A stretch of DNA of 6,059 nt, taken from Betaproteobacteria bacterium. GTDB taxonomy: Bacteria; Pseudomonadota; Gammaproteobacteria; Burkholderiales; SG8-39. Under the pieces are notes generated by a model, which was given only the letters and a program-made list of their open reading frames with translations, searched no databases and was not told where the DNA came from. How positions within the stretch are numbered: the first letter of the stretch is position 1; each line of letters opens with the position of its first letter. The position numbers and the translations under genes are program-made. Positions 5,421 through 6,059 of the stretch are shown one piece after another. The stretch covers positions 1-6,059 of the forward strand of contig SCUH01000232.1 of the NCBI GenBank assembly GCA_004298295.1, in the 5' to 3' direction.

Positions 5421-6059
5421 TCACTTGAAGGAGCCGAAGCGCCCGAGTTCGTTGAAATTGAGCCAGATCAGGAAGGCCTTGCCGACGATGTTCTCGTCCG
5501 GCACGAACCCCCAGACGCGGCTGTCGCTCGAGTTGTCCCGGTTGTCACCCATGACGAAGTAATGGCCCGGCGGCACCTTGCAGCTCAGGCCGTCGATATT
5601 GTAGTGGCAATTCGCGGCATGCGGGAACGCGCGCGCCGGCGCCGCGAACCCCGACGCCTCCGGGTCCACCAGGATCTCGTGCTCGGCCGCGCCGAGCTTC
5701 TCGAGATAGCGCGTCGAGAACTGCATGCGCTCCTTCCAGAGGTAGTCCTCCATGCGCCGTGCCGGCACCGCCTCGCCGTTGATCGTCAGCCGGCCGCCGC
5801 GGTACTCGACACGGTCCCCCGGCAGCCCCACCACGCGCTTGATGTAATCCAGGGACGGATCGACGGGGTAGCGGAACACCATGACGTCGCCGCGCTCCGG
5901 CCGCGCCACCTCGATCAGCTTGCGGTTCCACACCGGGATGCGGATGCCGTAGACGTACTTGTTGACGAGGATGAAATCGCCCACCAGCAGCGTCGGGATC
6001 ATGGAGCCCGACGGAATCTTGAACGGCTCGACCAGGAACGAGCGCAGCAGGAACACGAT
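5421..6059 (-). CDS. lepB: Signal peptidase I, C-terminal part (5' end outside window)
   Basis: The last 212 residues of type I signal peptidase, the inner-membrane serine protease that cuts signal peptides from exported proteins on the periplasmic side. The visible part begins inside the final transmembrane segment (VFLLRSFLVEPF), then IPSGSMIPTLLVGDFILV with the catalytic Ser (codon 6003-6005), LDYIKRVVGLPGD with the general-base Lys (codon 5838-5840), and the conserved block MGDNRDNSSDSRVWGF near the end. A Cys pair (NCHYNIDGLSC) lies before the last block. The C-terminus LNFNELGRFGSFK is typical of beta/gammaproteobacterial LepB. A GTG at 6056 is in frame but lies within the membrane segment and corresponds to an internal Val, so the true start, with the N-terminal membrane anchor, is beyond the edge. 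Both catalytic residues are intact. This is the first visible gene of the operon; lepA would be expected further upstream but is not in the window. Confidence 0.97.
   Translation of the reverse strand: MVFLLRSFLVEPFKIPSGSMIPTLLVGDFILVNKYVYGIRIPVWNRKLIEVARPERGDVMVFRYPVDPSLDYIKRVVGLPGDRVEYRGGRLTINGEAVPARRMEDYLWKERMQFSTRYLEKLGAAEHEILVDPEASGFAAPARAFPHAANCHYNIDGLSCKVPPGHYFVMGDNRDNSSDSRVWGFVPDENIVGKAFLIWLNFNELGRFGSFK

Noticed and set aside
6054..6056. GTG as the lepB start within the window
   Set aside because: It falls inside a hydrophobic segment matching the last transmembrane helix of LepB; the frame is open to the edge, so the real start is outside.

Overview
The window looks like chromosomal housekeeping DNA from a GC-rich proteobacterium, most likely a betaproteobacterium. 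This rests on gene order and protein character. Eight minus-strand genes run lepB, a DUF4845-type membrane protein, rnc, era, recO, pdxJ, acpS, nagZ. Having acpS and nagZ after pdxJ is an arrangement I associate with Betaproteobacteria. I see no transposase, integrase, tRNA, rRNA, CRISPR array or phage gene, and no stretch over 300 bases lacks a gene.

Layout. Bases 11-577 (+) encode elongation factor P. It converges on nagZ with only 13 bases between the two stop codons. Everything from 591 to the right edge is one minus-strand operon, transcribed from right to left: lepB (5421 to beyond 6059, 5' part outside the window), the small membrane protein (5030-5395), rnc (4351-5022, probable TTG start), era (3470-4354), recO (2754-3473, GTG start), pdxJ (1999-2757), acpS (1607-2002) and nagZ (591-1610). 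The last six genes are joined by five consecutive 4-base stop/start overlaps (ATGA four times, GTGA once), which suggests tight translational coupling. The operon promoter must lie upstream of lepB, outside the window.

How the genes fit together. The cluster mixes core functions: protein export (LepB), RNA processing and 30S ribosome maturation (RNase III, Era), recombinational repair (RecO), pyridoxal phosphate synthesis (PdxJ), activation of acyl carrier protein (AcpS) and cell-wall recycling (NagZ). EF-P on the other strand relieves ribosome stalling at proline runs.

I do not see a new multi-gene system. The points most worth a second look are: an EF-P with arginine at the loop tip, in a sequence background that otherwise resembles the lysine-type family; an RNase III whose usual basic pair before the catalytic D/E segment is replaced by Ala-Glu-Ser with a one-residue insertion; the unbroken chain of overlaps, including an acpS start with no visible Shine-Dalgarno; and the uncharacterised membrane protein between lepB and rnc, whose N-terminus resembles a type IV pilin leader and helix.
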